Positions 29,161 through 40,367 of a stretch of DNA of 64,000 bases are shown here, piece by piece. Source of the DNA: Saprospiraceae bacterium (GTDB lineage Bacteria; Bacteroidota; Bacteroidia; Chitinophagales; Saprospiraceae). A program made the translations under genes and the position numbers. The stretch lies in the NCBI GenBank assembly GCA_016715245.1, contig JADKAS010000033.1, positions 186,001 to 250,000 on the forward strand, written 5' to 3'. The number at the start of each line of letters is the position of its first letter. Position 1 is the stretch's first letter. A model generated the notes under the pieces. The model ran no database searches. It worked only from the letters and a program-made list of their open reading frames with translations, and was not told the DNA's origin.

Positions 29161-31678
29161 TGCAGGTTAATATTCTTTACGTTATTTTTTTGCCATTTTT
29201 CATTTTTGGACAACAAGCTACAGTCTTTGGAATTGTCCGTGATATAGATAGTAATCAGGGTGTTGATTTTGTAACCATCTTTGCTGAAGGAACAAAAAAT
29301 GTTGCAGAATCGGATCTTTCAGGGCAGTATTCCATAAAAATAGCCTCAAACACGAAAACAAAACTCATTTTTTCCCGCATTGGATATACAGATTTTGTTC
29401 TTGAATTGAACCCACTTGCTGATGGTGTTAAAAGGAACATAAATATAAAAATGGTCCCCAAATCACTTGACCTTGAAATTACTGTCAAGGCAGGAAGAAT
29501 TGAAGATGTAGGAAATGTAAGGGAAGAAGTCACGGAACTCAAACTTTTGCCAAATGCTTCAGGCAACTTTGAAAGTGTATTGCCAAGTATCGCTCTTGGG
29601 GTAAGCTCTGGGTCAGGAGGTGAGTTGAGTTCACAATATAATGTAAGGGGAGGAAATTATGACGAAAATCTTGTGTATGTCAATGATTTCGAAATTTTCC
29701 GACCCCAGCTCATACGTGGTGGCCAACAGGAAGGTTTAAGTTTTCCGAATATTGATCTCATAAGGGATCTTGAGTTTTCTTCAGGTGGTTTTGAAAGCAA
29801 ATACGGCGATAAAATGGCATCAGTTCTGGACATCAGGTACAAGAGACCGGAAGAATTCAGGGCCAGTGTGGGAGCCAGTCTTCTTGGTGCAAGTATTCAT
29901 CTGGAAGGAAGCAAAAGACTAGGTGCCAATGCCTATAACAAATTCAGGTATCTGCTGGGTGCCCGATACAAAAGCAATGCCTATTTACTTGGAAGTCAAG
30001 ATATCAAAGGAGAATATGTTCCGAGGTTCAGCGATATACAAGCTTTTTTAAGCTATGACCTTTCGAAAACACTTCAATTGGGTTTTATTTCCAATTTTAA
30101 CCGAAGTGTATATAATTTTGTCCCATCTTCCGGAAAAAGTAAGACAGGGAATTTCTCCTTTCAGATTGAATTAAATACCAGTTTTGAAGGTCTTGAAAAA
30201 GATGAGTTTACCTATGGAATGTCGGGTCTTTCCCTCACTTATGTTCCGGAAAAAAGAAAATATCCTCTGTACATGAAGTGGCTAGTTTCCGCATACAGAG
30301 CCAATGAAGATGAAAAGTTTGATATAATCGGTAAATACAGACTGTCTCAGATTGAGGCAAATCTCGGTGAAGGCACAGGCGAAGAAGTGGCCGTGCTCGG
30401 TTTGGGCACCCAACATGTCAATGCGAGAAACTTTTTTGTTCAATACGGTTTATAATTTTGAATATAAAGGTGGAATTGAATTTAACAAAGGAAAAAGGGA
30501 AAACTTCCAAAGGAAACTTTGTTCAATGGTCTTTAAAATATCAGAATGAATTTTTCGAAGATTTTTTAAAAGAATGGCAAAGACTGGATTCTGCTGATTA
30601 TAATATCCCATATCTCGGAAATGAAATAGAACTTCAAAATGTGGTTCGTGCCACCAATGTCATACAAAATCATAAAATAACTTCATACCTGCAAAACACC
30701 TACAGGTACGAAAACAGTCGTAACGAATGGAAAATAACTTTAGGTTCAAGGTTTTCATACCACCAGCTTGCCTCCGAATTTTTAGTTAGTCCCCGTTTAC
30801 AGGTTTTATATAAACCTATTACATGGAAAAGAGACATAGCCTTCAAACTTTCGGGTGGATATTACATACAACCACCTTTTTACAGAGAAATGAGGAGAAT
30901 GGACGGTTCAATAAACACAAATCTTGCATCCCAAAAATCTATACATATTGTAGGGGGAATAGCCTATGATTTTATTTGGGAAGCCGTCAGTAACAGACCA
31001 TTTAAAATCATAAGTGAGATATACTACAAAAAATTAAACGATATTGTCAGCTATGAAATAGACAATGTAAGAATCAGATACGCTGGGGAAAACAATGCAA
31101 CCGGATATGTCACGGGGCTGGATTTCCGAATCAACGGTGAATTTGTAAAAGGTGCTGAGTCCTGGGTGAATGTATCATTTTTGAGAGCACGGGAAGCTAT
31201 TAATGGAATTCAACATAAAACCACGGAAATCATTGATTCTATCAGGGTTCCTGTTAATGTTGCTGATGCTCCAAGGCCAACAGACCAACTTTTTACAATA
31301 AATATGTTTTTTCAGGATTATCTTCCAAAAAATGAAAATGTAAAAGTGAATCTAAACTTTTCCATCGGGAGTGGTCTTCCTTTTGGTCCCAGAGAAAACA
31401 ATCTTGAATACAGAAATGCGTTTCGCCTGAAAACATACCGAAGAGTCGACATCGGATTTTCATTTCAATTGTGGAAAGAAGAATGGAAAACGAAAAAACC
31501 TCATCATTTTTTGCGCTTTACAAGAAATACCTGGGTCAGTATTGAAGCTTTTAATGTGTTGAATGCTAAAAATCAAGCCTCAGTCAACTGGATTAAAACA
31601 TTAACCAATGTTGAATATGCACTACCCAATAATCTGACGGGCCGCAGAATTAATTTCCGGTTTAAAATTGATTTCTGA
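29160..31678 (+). CDS. TonB-dependent outer-membrane receptor (two frameshifts)
   Basis: Outer-membrane beta-barrel importer of about 840 residues. Signal peptide (about 1-18), a carboxypeptidase-regulatory-like domain (QATVFGIVRDIDSNQGVDFV..., about 20-105), a plug (YNVRGGNYDENLVYVND), then the barrel. Frame is lost near 30440 and again near 30500; the three frames read in order give TVYNFEYKGGIEFNKG and then KTSKGNFVQWSLKYQNEF, so the gene is continuous. The barrel end is RRINFRFKIDF with terminal Phe. The substrate is unknown. The start overlaps the stop of rpe, and a DUF5686 gene follows. Confidence 0.85.
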
Positions 31679-31854
31679 TAAGCGGCAGAAAAAAGAAAAA
31701 TCACAATTTCAACTTTGCTTTGAATTAGATATTTCTAAAAAAGCCTTGAGCTTTGACCTATTAGTTTCCAGAAAAGAACAAATTTCCTATTTTTATTTTT
31801 ATTCTCCTTGTTTCTGGAGCCTGGTTTCCACTGCAATCCCAGATAAAAGGTAAA

Positions 31855-34249
31855 ATGACAGACCGAAGCGGAATACCACTACCGTATGCTTCAGTTTACC
31901 AGGAAAACACCACAAAAGGAACGGTTTGTAACGAAGAGGGTGAATATATTTTTTACCCTTCTGATGATGGTAAAATAACACTTTGCTACCAATATGTCGG
32001 GTATAAAAAAAAGACTATCGAATTTCAATATGCCGGTCAGGTTATTTTACGAGATGTCATCCTGGAAGAAGATGACGCTATGATTGATGAAATCGTTATA
32101 TTAGCGAATCGGGAAGATCCTGCCTACCCCATTATCCGAAAAGCCATTGAAAAAAGGGAATTTCCACCGGAAACAGGTGAAAAGTTTTGAAGCAACATTG
32201 TATACTAAAGGATTAATTAAACTTTTGGATGCCCCAGAAAAATTTATGGGTCAGGAAATAAAAGATATGGGTGGTATTCTGGATAGTTTGAGACGAGGTA
32301 TCATTTATCTCAGTGAATCAAAATCCACATTTTATTTTACACAACCGGACAGGACAAAAGAGGTTATGATCTCAACCAAAAAATCCGGTGACAATAGTTT
32401 ATTTACGGCCAATCAATTTTCTTTGGCAAATATCAATCTCTATGATAATTATATAGAAATGGGAAGATCAGTAGTCTCTCCTATTGGTGACAACGCCTTG
32501 TCATTTTACAAATACACCTTATTAAAAACGGATATAGATGATAAGGGAAGAATCATTTATAAAATAAAGGTCGAACCAAAATCCTCGAATGAACCACTTA
32601 TTCAACGGCTTTCTTTACATAGTTGGTGATTCCTGGAATTTCTACAGCACAGAAGTTAGTATTTCAGGAAAAAACTTAAAAGTACCCTTATGGACTCTAT
32701 CCGTTTCCATCAGATTTATTTACCGGACCCTACCGGAGAGTGGATGCTGTTCAGTCAGTCGATGTATTTTAAGGGTGATATTTTCGGCTTTGCCATCGGA
32801 GGTAATTTTACCTATATTTTTTCAGACCATCAGGTCAACAAAGATCTCTCAGATGTTTTTTCCACGAAAGAAAATTTCCGGGTAAATAAGGATGCTCTTC
32901 TTCAGGACTCCGTTTTTTGGGCCAATAACAGACCCGTACCGCTTACTGATGAAGAAAATCAGGATTATCAGAAAAAGGATTCTTTGTTTCAGATATGGAA
33001 TTCTAAGACCTATCAGGATTCGATGGACAGGATTTCAAATAAATTTAAAATACAAAATATTTTACTAGGGTACTCTTACAGCAACCGATATAAAAATTAC
33101 AGTATAAACTACCCTGTACCCTTATCACTGGTAAGATTTAATGTGGTGGAAGGATGGAACATTTATTTCCAACCTGACTATACCAAAACAGACTCAACTA
33201 CAAAAAACTGGGTAGTCAGACCACTTATAAATTATGGATTTTCAGATAAAAAATGGAAAACCTCTGCCTTAATCAGCCGCAGGTATTCGCCGGAAATGCT
33301 TGGAGAATTTTCTGTTGAATTTGGACGAAAATACGACCAATACGATGAAAACCTGCCTATACTTTTAAAATCCAATACGTGGTCTTCTTTGTTTTATAAA
33401 CTTAACTACATTCGTTTATATGATAAAAGATTTGTAAAACTTTCCTATCAAAGGGAAATTGTAAACAGCTTGTTTGTAAAAACATATGCCGAAATAGCTG
33501 AACGTCTGCCATTAGAGAAAAAATCTGATTTTTCTTTTTTTTACACACACAGAATTTATGATGAAAATATACCTAACTATGTTGTTCCGGACGAAATTTA
33601 TACCCGACATAAAACTACAACTTTTTCATTGGAATTGCGCTGGACGCCGGGTCAGACCTACAGCAGTTACCCCAATCTTAGAATTCGCAATGTAGGAAAA
33701 TATCCGGTATTTCGGCTGTATCAAAAGACCGGGATCCCATTTGATAAAAACATTAAAGCATATTATACTGCAGGTTTAAGTATAGAAAAATCAAGAGTGA
33801 ATCTCGCGAGGTATGGATATTTTTCATACTATGCTGAAGTGGCAGGAAGTATTATCAACAGACCATATTACTTTCAGGATTATTTACATCCGTTGGGTAA
33901 TGAATGGGTTATTCCTGACGGAAACCGACCGGATATGTTTTATCTATTGCCCTATTATTCTTACAGCACAGACAGATATTTTAGTGCTTTTCATTTCAAA
34001 CACCATTTTAACGGATTTATAATGGATAAAATTCCGCTATTGAAAAGAACATCTTTGAAAACTGTTTTCAGCGCTAATTATATATATAACCCTAAAGAAA
34101 AACACTATTTTGAAACAGGAATCGGAATTGAAAACATAATTATCGGTCAGATACCTGCCGGAAGTATTGAATATTTCTGGTCCTGGAGTTCCAATCTACC
34201 TAACGACAGAGGTTTTATCATCAAACTTCTTCAAGTGATAACTAATTAG
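31855..34249 (+). CDS. CarboxypepD_reg-like / DUF5686 outer-membrane protein (three or more frameshifts)
   Basis: Restored length about 800 residues. It begins with a carboxypeptidase-regulatory-like domain (MTDRSGIPLPYASVYQEN), then the DUF5686 region (FEATLYTKGLIKLLDAPEKF, GFLYIVGDSWNFYSTEVS), then a long barrel-like portion. Frame changes lie near 32185, 32615 and 32690, and the joined reading is smooth at each. Hydrophobic codons just upstream (ILLVSGAWFPLQSQIKGK) look like the signal peptide, so the true start lies before 31855 and was probably lost to another shift; no ATG is in frame there. The family is of unknown function, often beside TonB receptors, as here. Confidence 0.8.
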
Positions 34250-34324
34250 CAGTTCTTTGCAAAATATATTACATTACTTAATAAATAAATTTAATATTTA
34301 ATATTAAATGAATACGGAAATACT

Positions 34325-34332
34325 TAGCTTTG
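34325..34332 (+). promoter_or_regulatory. Candidate -7 element for nhaD
   Basis: TAGCTTTG matches TAnnTTTG, 26 bases before the ATG at 34358. No TTTG at the -33 position. Confidence 0.4.
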
Positions 34333-34357
34333 CAGCGTTTTAAAAAATCTGTAAAAG

Positions 34358-35730
34358 ATGATCGCAATTGTAATACTTACTTTTATTATCGGATATCTTT
34401 CTATTGTATTCGAACATCCGCTTAAACTGGATAAAACTGTACCTGCTTTATTAATGGGAGCTGTTATGTGGGCTTTGGTTTCTATTGGATATAATTTCGG
34501 GCTTCTGGAAATCATAGATGGCCATGCTCATACCTCAACCCTTCTTGGTATCACTGATCCTGTTAAAATTGTGGAAGGTCAGGACTTTTTTACAGCAACT
34601 CTCATACACCATATTGGCAAAATCGCAGAAATTCTCATTTTCCTGATTGGTGCCATGACCATCGTGGAAATTATCGATATGCACAGAGGTTTTGAAGTGT
34701 TAAAAGAATCCATAAAAACCAAGAATAAAAGAAAACTTTTGGTTATCATTACTTTCCTTTCATTTTTTCTATCATCTATCATAGACAATCTTACTACTAC
34801 TATTGTTATGATCAGCCTTCTCAGGAAGTTGATTAAAAACAGAGACGAACGATTATGGTATGTTTGTCTGGTTATTATTGCCGCCAATGCGGGTGGAGCC
34901 TGGTCACCGATTGGTGATGTTACAACTACAATGTTGTGGATAGGCAAAAAGTTTCTACTGAAAATTTAATAATAAATCTGATTCTGCCATCAATAATCTG
35001 CACTTTGGTTCCTTTATTTTTTGCCATGCGCAAAAAATATTCGATAGGTGAATTAACGATTGACAATACACAGGAAGAAAATCAGGGAAAACTATTAAGC
35101 AGCAAAACCATGCTTATTCTGGGTCTTTTTATGATAGTTTTTGTTCCTATTTTTAAAACCCTGACACATTTACCTCCTTACATTGGAATGATGTTGAGTA
35201 TGGCTGTTGTCTGGTTGGTGTCTGAATATATACACCCGGAAGAAAATTTTACTGAAGAACTTAAACATAAATATTCTCCCCACAAGGCACTTTCGAGAAT
35301 TGAATTGTCGAGTATTCTGTTTTTCTTGGGCATATTGATGGCAGTTGCTGCTTTGGAGACTATGGTGGTTGGAGGTGTAGGCACCTTACAATATCTCGCT
35401 CAAGGATTAGAAAAAGCCATTCCAGACCAAAATTTTGTCATCATATTTTTGGGTATTATGTCTGCAGTTATTGACAATGTCCCTTTAGTCGCAGCCTCCA
35501 TGGGTATGTATACTTTCCCTCTTGATCACAGTGTATGGCATTTTATTGCCTATGCAGCAGGAACGGGAGGAAGTATGCTTATTATTGGTTCAGCGGCCGG
35601 TGTGGCAGCTATGGGAATGGAGCGTATAGATTTTATCTGGTATTTCAAAAAAATAACCTTTTACGCTTTTATTGGTTATATCAGTGGATGTATTCTTTAT
35701 ATTTTAATGGCTCCTTTCTTACACGGATAG
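34358..35730 (+). CDS. nhaD: Na+/H+ antiporter NhaD (one frameshift)
   Basis: An inner-membrane sodium/proton antiporter of the ion transporter superfamily, about 457 residues after repair. Frame is lost near 34946 in a run of A; the joined sequence reads TTTMLWIGKKVSTENLIINL. Landmarks are ISSIIDNLTTTIVM (as SSIIDNLTTTIV), NAGGAWSPIGDVTTTM in the first half and SAVIDNVPLVAASMGMY and GGSMLIIGSAAGVAAMG in the second half, the paired re-entrant motifs of this family. It is likely used for sodium export and pH control, and could be coupled physiologically to the membrane pyrophosphatase at 59.7 kb (inference). Confidence 0.9.
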
Positions 35731-35786
35731 CAGAATTTTTACCATAAAATCACACCGATAAAAAAGATAAATGTATTTTTACATGT

Positions 35787-37188
35787 ATGACTTTTTTGTC
35801 CGTATCTTTTCATAAACTGATTATTTACAGTATCCCTTTTTGATCCTGTTTACTGTATGGTATATCGGAAGGCATGACTTTTTTTTCTGGGATACTGTGC
35901 AATTAGGATCGAAACAAGCTCATTTCTTTTACCCTGATATAAAAGGGCTCATTCTTCCTAAAGATATTGACAGCGGCCATTTCCCTTTGTTTGGCATGTA
36001 TATCGCTTTCTGGTGGAAAATTTTCGGTAAAACTTTATCGGTTTCCCATCACGCCATGTTGCCATGGATACTATTTTTAAGTATCGGCATCGTAAAACTT
36101 TCTTCCCTCTTTTTAGAGAAAAGACATTTACTTTTTGGAGTATTGCTTTTAAGCATTGAACCTACTTTATTGGCACAGACAGGCCTGGTTTCCCCTGATA
36201 TAATATTGATTACCTGTTTTATATGGAGCCTGGTATTTTATTTCACAAAAAATAATGCTTCTTTCAGTATTTGCCTTATCCTTTTAAGTCTGATCAGTCT
36301 GCGTGGATTAATCCTGACTTTCTGCCTTTTTTTGTACCAGATATACGATTCTTTCAGGAAAAAAGAAAGGCATATCCACATTTTTTCGGCCTTTGTTCCT
36401 GCATTTCTGATTAATATTTCTTTTCTGATTTACCATTATTTTCAAACCCAATGGATTGGATTTCATACATCATCACCCTGGGCACCAAGTTTTCATTTTG
36501 TATCAATAGCAGATATTGCTAAAAATATTCTTTTATTTATTTGGCGGATTATTGATTTCGGAAGAATATATATTGTAGCCGGCTGTATTTTTTTATGGTA
36601 CTTTTATAGAAAAAAGCTAACAACACAAACCTATGAAATCATAAAGATTCTATCTATTACAGGAATGATATTTTTTCTATTGACTATATTTTTCAAAGTC
36701 TTACTGCTCACAGATATTACATGCCATTGTATATTATATTCATAATCCTTTTTGTAAGGTTGTTGTTTGAATCAGGTATATCCATAAGGATGACCAATAT
36801 TATATTTTTATTGGGTTTCCTCAGTCTGATCAGCGGTCATTTCTGGAAATATCCCGATCAAATAGCCAAAGGTTGTGACAGTAGTCTGGCATATAAACCG
36901 GTTTTCAGTGTATACAAAGATATCAGTAAGGAAATAGAAAATCAAAATATAACCAAAAAAGACGTTTCTTCCTTTTTCCCCTTACTTTCTGAGGAAAAGT
37001 ATATTTTCCTGAATGAAAACCCGGAAAAACACTCAACATGGAATAATCCTACAGCAACGTATTTGTTATTGTCCAATATCCACAATGATGCACCCGATTC
37101 CTTATACCAATTGTACAGAAAAGAAGAAGCAATAATTCTCAAAGAAAAAGGAGGAATCTGGATGGCATTGCACAAAATAAAAAAATAA
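35787..37188 (+). CDS. Polytopic membrane protein, GT39/ArnT-like glycosyltransferase (two frameshifts)
   Basis: About 466 residues after repair. I place the start at ATG 35787 (MTFLSVSFHKLIIYSIPF), with a shift in the T-run near 35840 leading into ILFTVWYIGRHDFFFWDTVQLGS, and a second shift near 36720 leading into PLYIIFIILFVRLLF. The first extracytoplasmic loop carries the acidic FFFWDTVQLGSKQAHFFY stretch, the expected place of the catalytic acid in lipid-linked sugar transferases of this fold. About 10 helices follow and a soluble C-terminal tail of ~120 residues. A sugar- or lipid-transfer role is a family-level inference. Confidence 0.65.
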
Positions 37189-37222
37189 GCAGCCAGCAGA
37201 AACTTATATTTACATTTTAAAA

Positions 37223-38185
37223 CTATTTTTCGGTTTTAATTCTATGAATGAACCGGCTGTCCGTCAGAGCGTTTAAAAATGATTCGAGGTCAACTTTTTC
37301 CTCCTCTGTCAGATTAAGGGGCTTTAACAATAAAGTATCTATATTGATCGGATTTTTTACCACTTTGTAAGGATCATCGTAATAGTCAATAACTTCCCGC
37401 AACGTTTTGAAACTTCCGTCATGCATATAAGGTCCAGTGACAGCAACATTTCTCAAACCCGGAACTTTAAACTTACCAATATCCGCAGGGTTTTTCGTAG
37501 CCTCATACCTTCCCTTATCAAAATACCTTTTTTCATCGTAAAGGCCTACATTTTTAAATTCATCTCCGGTGAAGTCCGGTCCGAAGTGGCAATCAAAACA
37601 TTTTGCCTTTTCACCAATAAACAATTTTCTTCCCCTTTTAGCAGACTCAGAAAGTTTGGTTTTGTCACCGCTCATGTATTGATCAAACAGAGAATCATCT
37701 GTTTCAAGACTTTCCTCAAAGGCCGCAATGGCTTTGGCAATATTTTTTTCATTCGGTTCTTCTGAAAAAATATTCCTGAACCACAAATTATAATTTTTAT
37801 TCTTTTTTAATCTGGTAACCAATTCCCCCATTTTTAAATTCATTTCCATAGGATCTTCTATCGGAAAATGAACCTGCTCAATAAGATTGGCAGCCCTACC
37901 ATCAAAAAATAAAATTTCACGAGAAGCAATATTCATTACTGATGGAGCATTTCTTCTTCCCAACACCCCTCCTACTCCGGGACTTATAGCAACGGAATCT
38001 GCAAAGGCAAGTTCCGGAACATGACAAGAAGCACAGGATAATGTGCTGTCCAAAGATAAAACCGGGTCAAAAAAAAGTTTTTCCCCTAGTTCTTTTTCAT
38101 TTTTTGGTTCTATTATTGGTGAACTTTTATAACCGAAAAAAACCGTAATAAAAGTAAAAAATAATAAGAAGAATAAAAACCTCAT
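37223..38185 (-). CDS. Di-haem cytochrome c peroxidase (CcpA/MauG family)
   Basis: A 320-residue periplasmic protein with signal peptide (about 1-19). Two haem c attachment motifs are seen: CASCH at 51-55 and CFDCH near 196. Between them lie the GRRNAPSVMN and FFDGRAANLIEQ segments, and in the second half VPGLRNVAVTGPYMHDGSFKTL with its axial-ligand region, all standard in bacterial di-haem peroxidases. It would reduce hydrogen peroxide with electrons from a small cytochrome or act as a MauG-like oxidase. It appears to be a single gene in a minus-strand block. Confidence 0.92.
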   Translation of the reverse strand: MRFLFFLLFFTFITVFFGYKSSPIIEPKNEKELGEKLFFDPVLSLDSTLSCASCHVPELAFADSVAISPGVGGVLGRRNAPSVMNIASREILFFDGRAANLIEQVHFPIEDPMEMNLKMGELVTRLKKNKNYNLWFRNIFSEEPNEKNIAKAIAAFEESLETDDSLFDQYMSGDKTKLSESAKRGRKLFIGEKAKCFDCHFGPDFTGDEFKNVGLYDEKRYFDKGRYEATKNPADIGKFKVPGLRNVAVTGPYMHDGSFKTLREVIDYYDDPYKVVKNPINIDTLLLKPLNLTEEEKVDLESFLNALTDSRFIHRIKTEK

Positions 38186-38379
38186 ATGGTTGTGTATTTG
38201 GATATCAGAGTATCAGTCTGATGGATAAAACCCTTTCAGCCCGAATCATTAAACTTATTTTAAACTACAAAATTAAAATAAATGTTACCAAAACCAAGAT
38301 GATATTTGTCATTCAAAACAAAAATTAAAAAAAAAGAAAGATTGCAGATTTTTAGCGGAAAAGATAAGGAATCTGATAA

Positions 38380-38604
38380 TTAAGAATAACCGAAAATACT
38401 TTTCATGGCTTTTAGCAAAAGACGAACCACTACTTCTTCGGGATGATTAAATGTATCCATTAATGTATTCATCCCTATTCCCTGTTTTTCAGGGGATTGC
38501 ATATCCAAATAAAGAAATGAAAATAAACTTAATACAGCAATTAAAGCCACAAGGAGAAACCTGAATTTCATTTTTGTCCTGTCAGAAAATTGAAAAGAAG
38601 CCAT
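38380..38604 (-). CDS. Small single-pass membrane or exported protein, unknown
   Basis: A 74-codon frame; a second Met at residue 12 (MKFRFLLVALIAVLSLFSFLYLD) is a better start because it begins a hydrophobic helix or signal peptide. The rest is a short hydrophilic tail (EKQGIGMNTLMDTFNHPEEVV) with an amphipathic end. I recognise no family. It stands alone between the peroxidase and glnS. Confidence 0.42.
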   Translation of the reverse strand: MASFQFSDRTKMKFRFLLVALIAVLSLFSFLYLDMQSPEKQGIGMNTLMDTFNHPEEVVVRLLLKAMKSIFGYS

Positions 38605-38686
38605 GAAATATGTTTTTTGGTGTTTCGATTCTTACGTTAAACGAATAAAACAAAATTTTAGTTCTGAAATATATGGTTTTTATACA

Positions 38687-40351
38687 TTATTTTTTCTTTT
38701 CTTTTGCCCAGCTATCTTTCAGTCCAACCGTTTTATTAAATACTATTTTTTCAGTTGATGAATCAGGATCTACAGTAAAATACCCCAACCTCAAAAACTG
38801 AAATTGTTTTCCAAAAGATTTTCCGTATTTTAACATTCCAGGATCCATTTTGGCTGTAGCAATCACAGTCATTGAATCTTTGTTTACATGTTCCATAAAG
38901 TCTTCCACTCCTTCACCTGGTGAAGGATGTGTAAATAACCGGTCATAGATTCTCACATCACAATTTACCGCATTTTTTGCGTTTACCCAATGAATTGTAC
39001 CTTTTGCTTTCAAACCTGAAGTGTCCTGACCACTTTTACTATCAGGAAAATAGTTGGCGTATATTTCTGTAACTTCTCCATTTGCATTTTCACTAAAACC
39101 GGTACACTCGATAATAAAAGCATGTTTTAATCTTACAAGACCACCCGGTTTCATCCTGAAAAAATTATCAGGCGCATCTTTCATGAAATCTTCTTTTTCA
39201 ATAAAAATTTCATTTGAAAATTGAATCGGCCTTGTTCCTGAATTTTCATCTTCAGGGTTCAGCTCCATAACCAGTTCTTCAGAAATATTGTCCGGAAAAT
39301 TTTTGATTACTACTTTTACCGGGTCGATAACCAGCATGGTTCTTTCCGCGGTTTTATTTAACTCGTCTCTTACACACGCTTCCAGCAGGTTTATTTCAAT
39401 CGTATTTTCTCTTTTAGCCACCCCCGCTTTATCGCAAAACGTTCTTATGGCCATAGGAGGATATCCTCTCCGACGCATGCCGCTAATAGTAGGCATCCTT
39501 GGATCATCCCAACCATCTACATATTTGTCCTGCACTAACTTTAACAATTTCCTTTTGCTGGTAATCATGAATTCAACATTCATCCTGGCAAATTCGGTTT
39601 GTTTACTGGGGAAAATTTCAAGTTTTTCTATAAACCAATCGTACAATGGTCTGTGATGAATAAATTCGAGAGAACAAAGTGAATGAGTGATTCCTTCTAT
39701 TGAATCAGATTGACCGTGGGCAAAATCATACATCGGATAAATACACCATTTATCACCTGTTCTGTGATGGTGTTCATGTTTAATCCTGTATATAATCGGA
39801 TCTCTCATCAACATATTGGGAGAACTCATGTCCACATTGGAGCGTAATACTCTGGAACCGTCAGCAAACTCACCATTCCTCATTCTTTCAAATAGATTGA
39901 GGTTTTCTTCGATATTTCTGGTTTTGTAAGGACTATTTGTCCCCGGCTCTGTCGGGCTTCCTTTCATGGCAGCGATTTCTTCAGGTGTAGAATCATCTAC
40001 ATATGCCAACCCTTTTTTAATCAGTGTTACAGCGTACTGGTAAAGCGTCTCAAAATAATCCGAAGCGTATAATTCTTCTTTCCATCTGAATCCAAGCCAG
40101 CTTATATCTTTTTTAATATTATCTACATATTCCGTTTCTTCCGTCGTGGGATTAGTGTCATCAAACCGAAGATTGGTAGCTCCATTATATTTTTCGGCAA
40201 GCCCGAAGTTGACACAAATAGCTTTCGCATGGCCAATATGTAAATATCCATTTGGTTCAGGAGGAAAACGTGTCAGAACTTTCCCGTCGTGTTTTCCACT
40301 GTTGATATCTTCTTCGATAATTTGTTCGATAAAATTTAATGAATCGTTCAT
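38687..40351 (-). CDS. glnS: Glutaminyl-tRNA synthetase
   Basis: A 554-residue class I synthetase that charges tRNA-Gln. The HIGH motif appears as PPEPNGYLHIGHAKAIC, the KMSKS-equivalent as MITSKRKLLKLV, and the family segment DDTNPTTEETEYVDNI is intact. The C-terminal half is the beta-barrel anticodon-binding domain (NPEDENSGTRPIQFSNEIFIE). Full length compared with E. coli GlnRS (554 residues), and more similar to GlnRS than to the glutamate enzymes. Presence implies direct charging of tRNA-Gln. It follows argS by 16 bases and is probably in the same operon. Confidence 0.96.
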   Translation of the reverse strand: MNDSLNFIEQIIEEDINSGKHDGKVLTRFPPEPNGYLHIGHAKAICVNFGLAEKYNGATNLRFDDTNPTTEETEYVDNIKKDISWLGFRWKEELYASDYFETLYQYAVTLIKKGLAYVDDSTPEEIAAMKGSPTEPGTNSPYKTRNIEENLNLFERMRNGEFADGSRVLRSNVDMSSPNMLMRDPIIYRIKHEHHHRTGDKWCIYPMYDFAHGQSDSIEGITHSLCSLEFIHHRPLYDWFIEKLEIFPSKQTEFARMNVEFMITSKRKLLKLVQDKYVDGWDDPRMPTISGMRRRGYPPMAIRTFCDKAGVAKRENTIEINLLEACVRDELNKTAERTMLVIDPVKVVIKNFPDNISEELVMELNPEDENSGTRPIQFSNEIFIEKEDFMKDAPDNFFRMKPGGLVRLKHAFIIECTGFSENANGEVTEIYANYFPDSKSGQDTSGLKAKGTIHWVNAKNAVNCDVRIYDRLFTHPSPGEGVEDFMEHVNKDSMTVIATAKMDPGMLKYGKSFGKQFQFLRLGYFTVDPDSSTEKIVFNKTVGLKDSWAKEKKK

Positions 40352-40367
40352 TTTGTTTTTTTATATT

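Noticed and set aside
31668..31853. Separate 61-codon gene between the TonB receptor and the DUF5686 gene
   Set aside because: It is out of frame with the signal-peptide-like codons that lead into the DUF5686 protein and has no features of its own.
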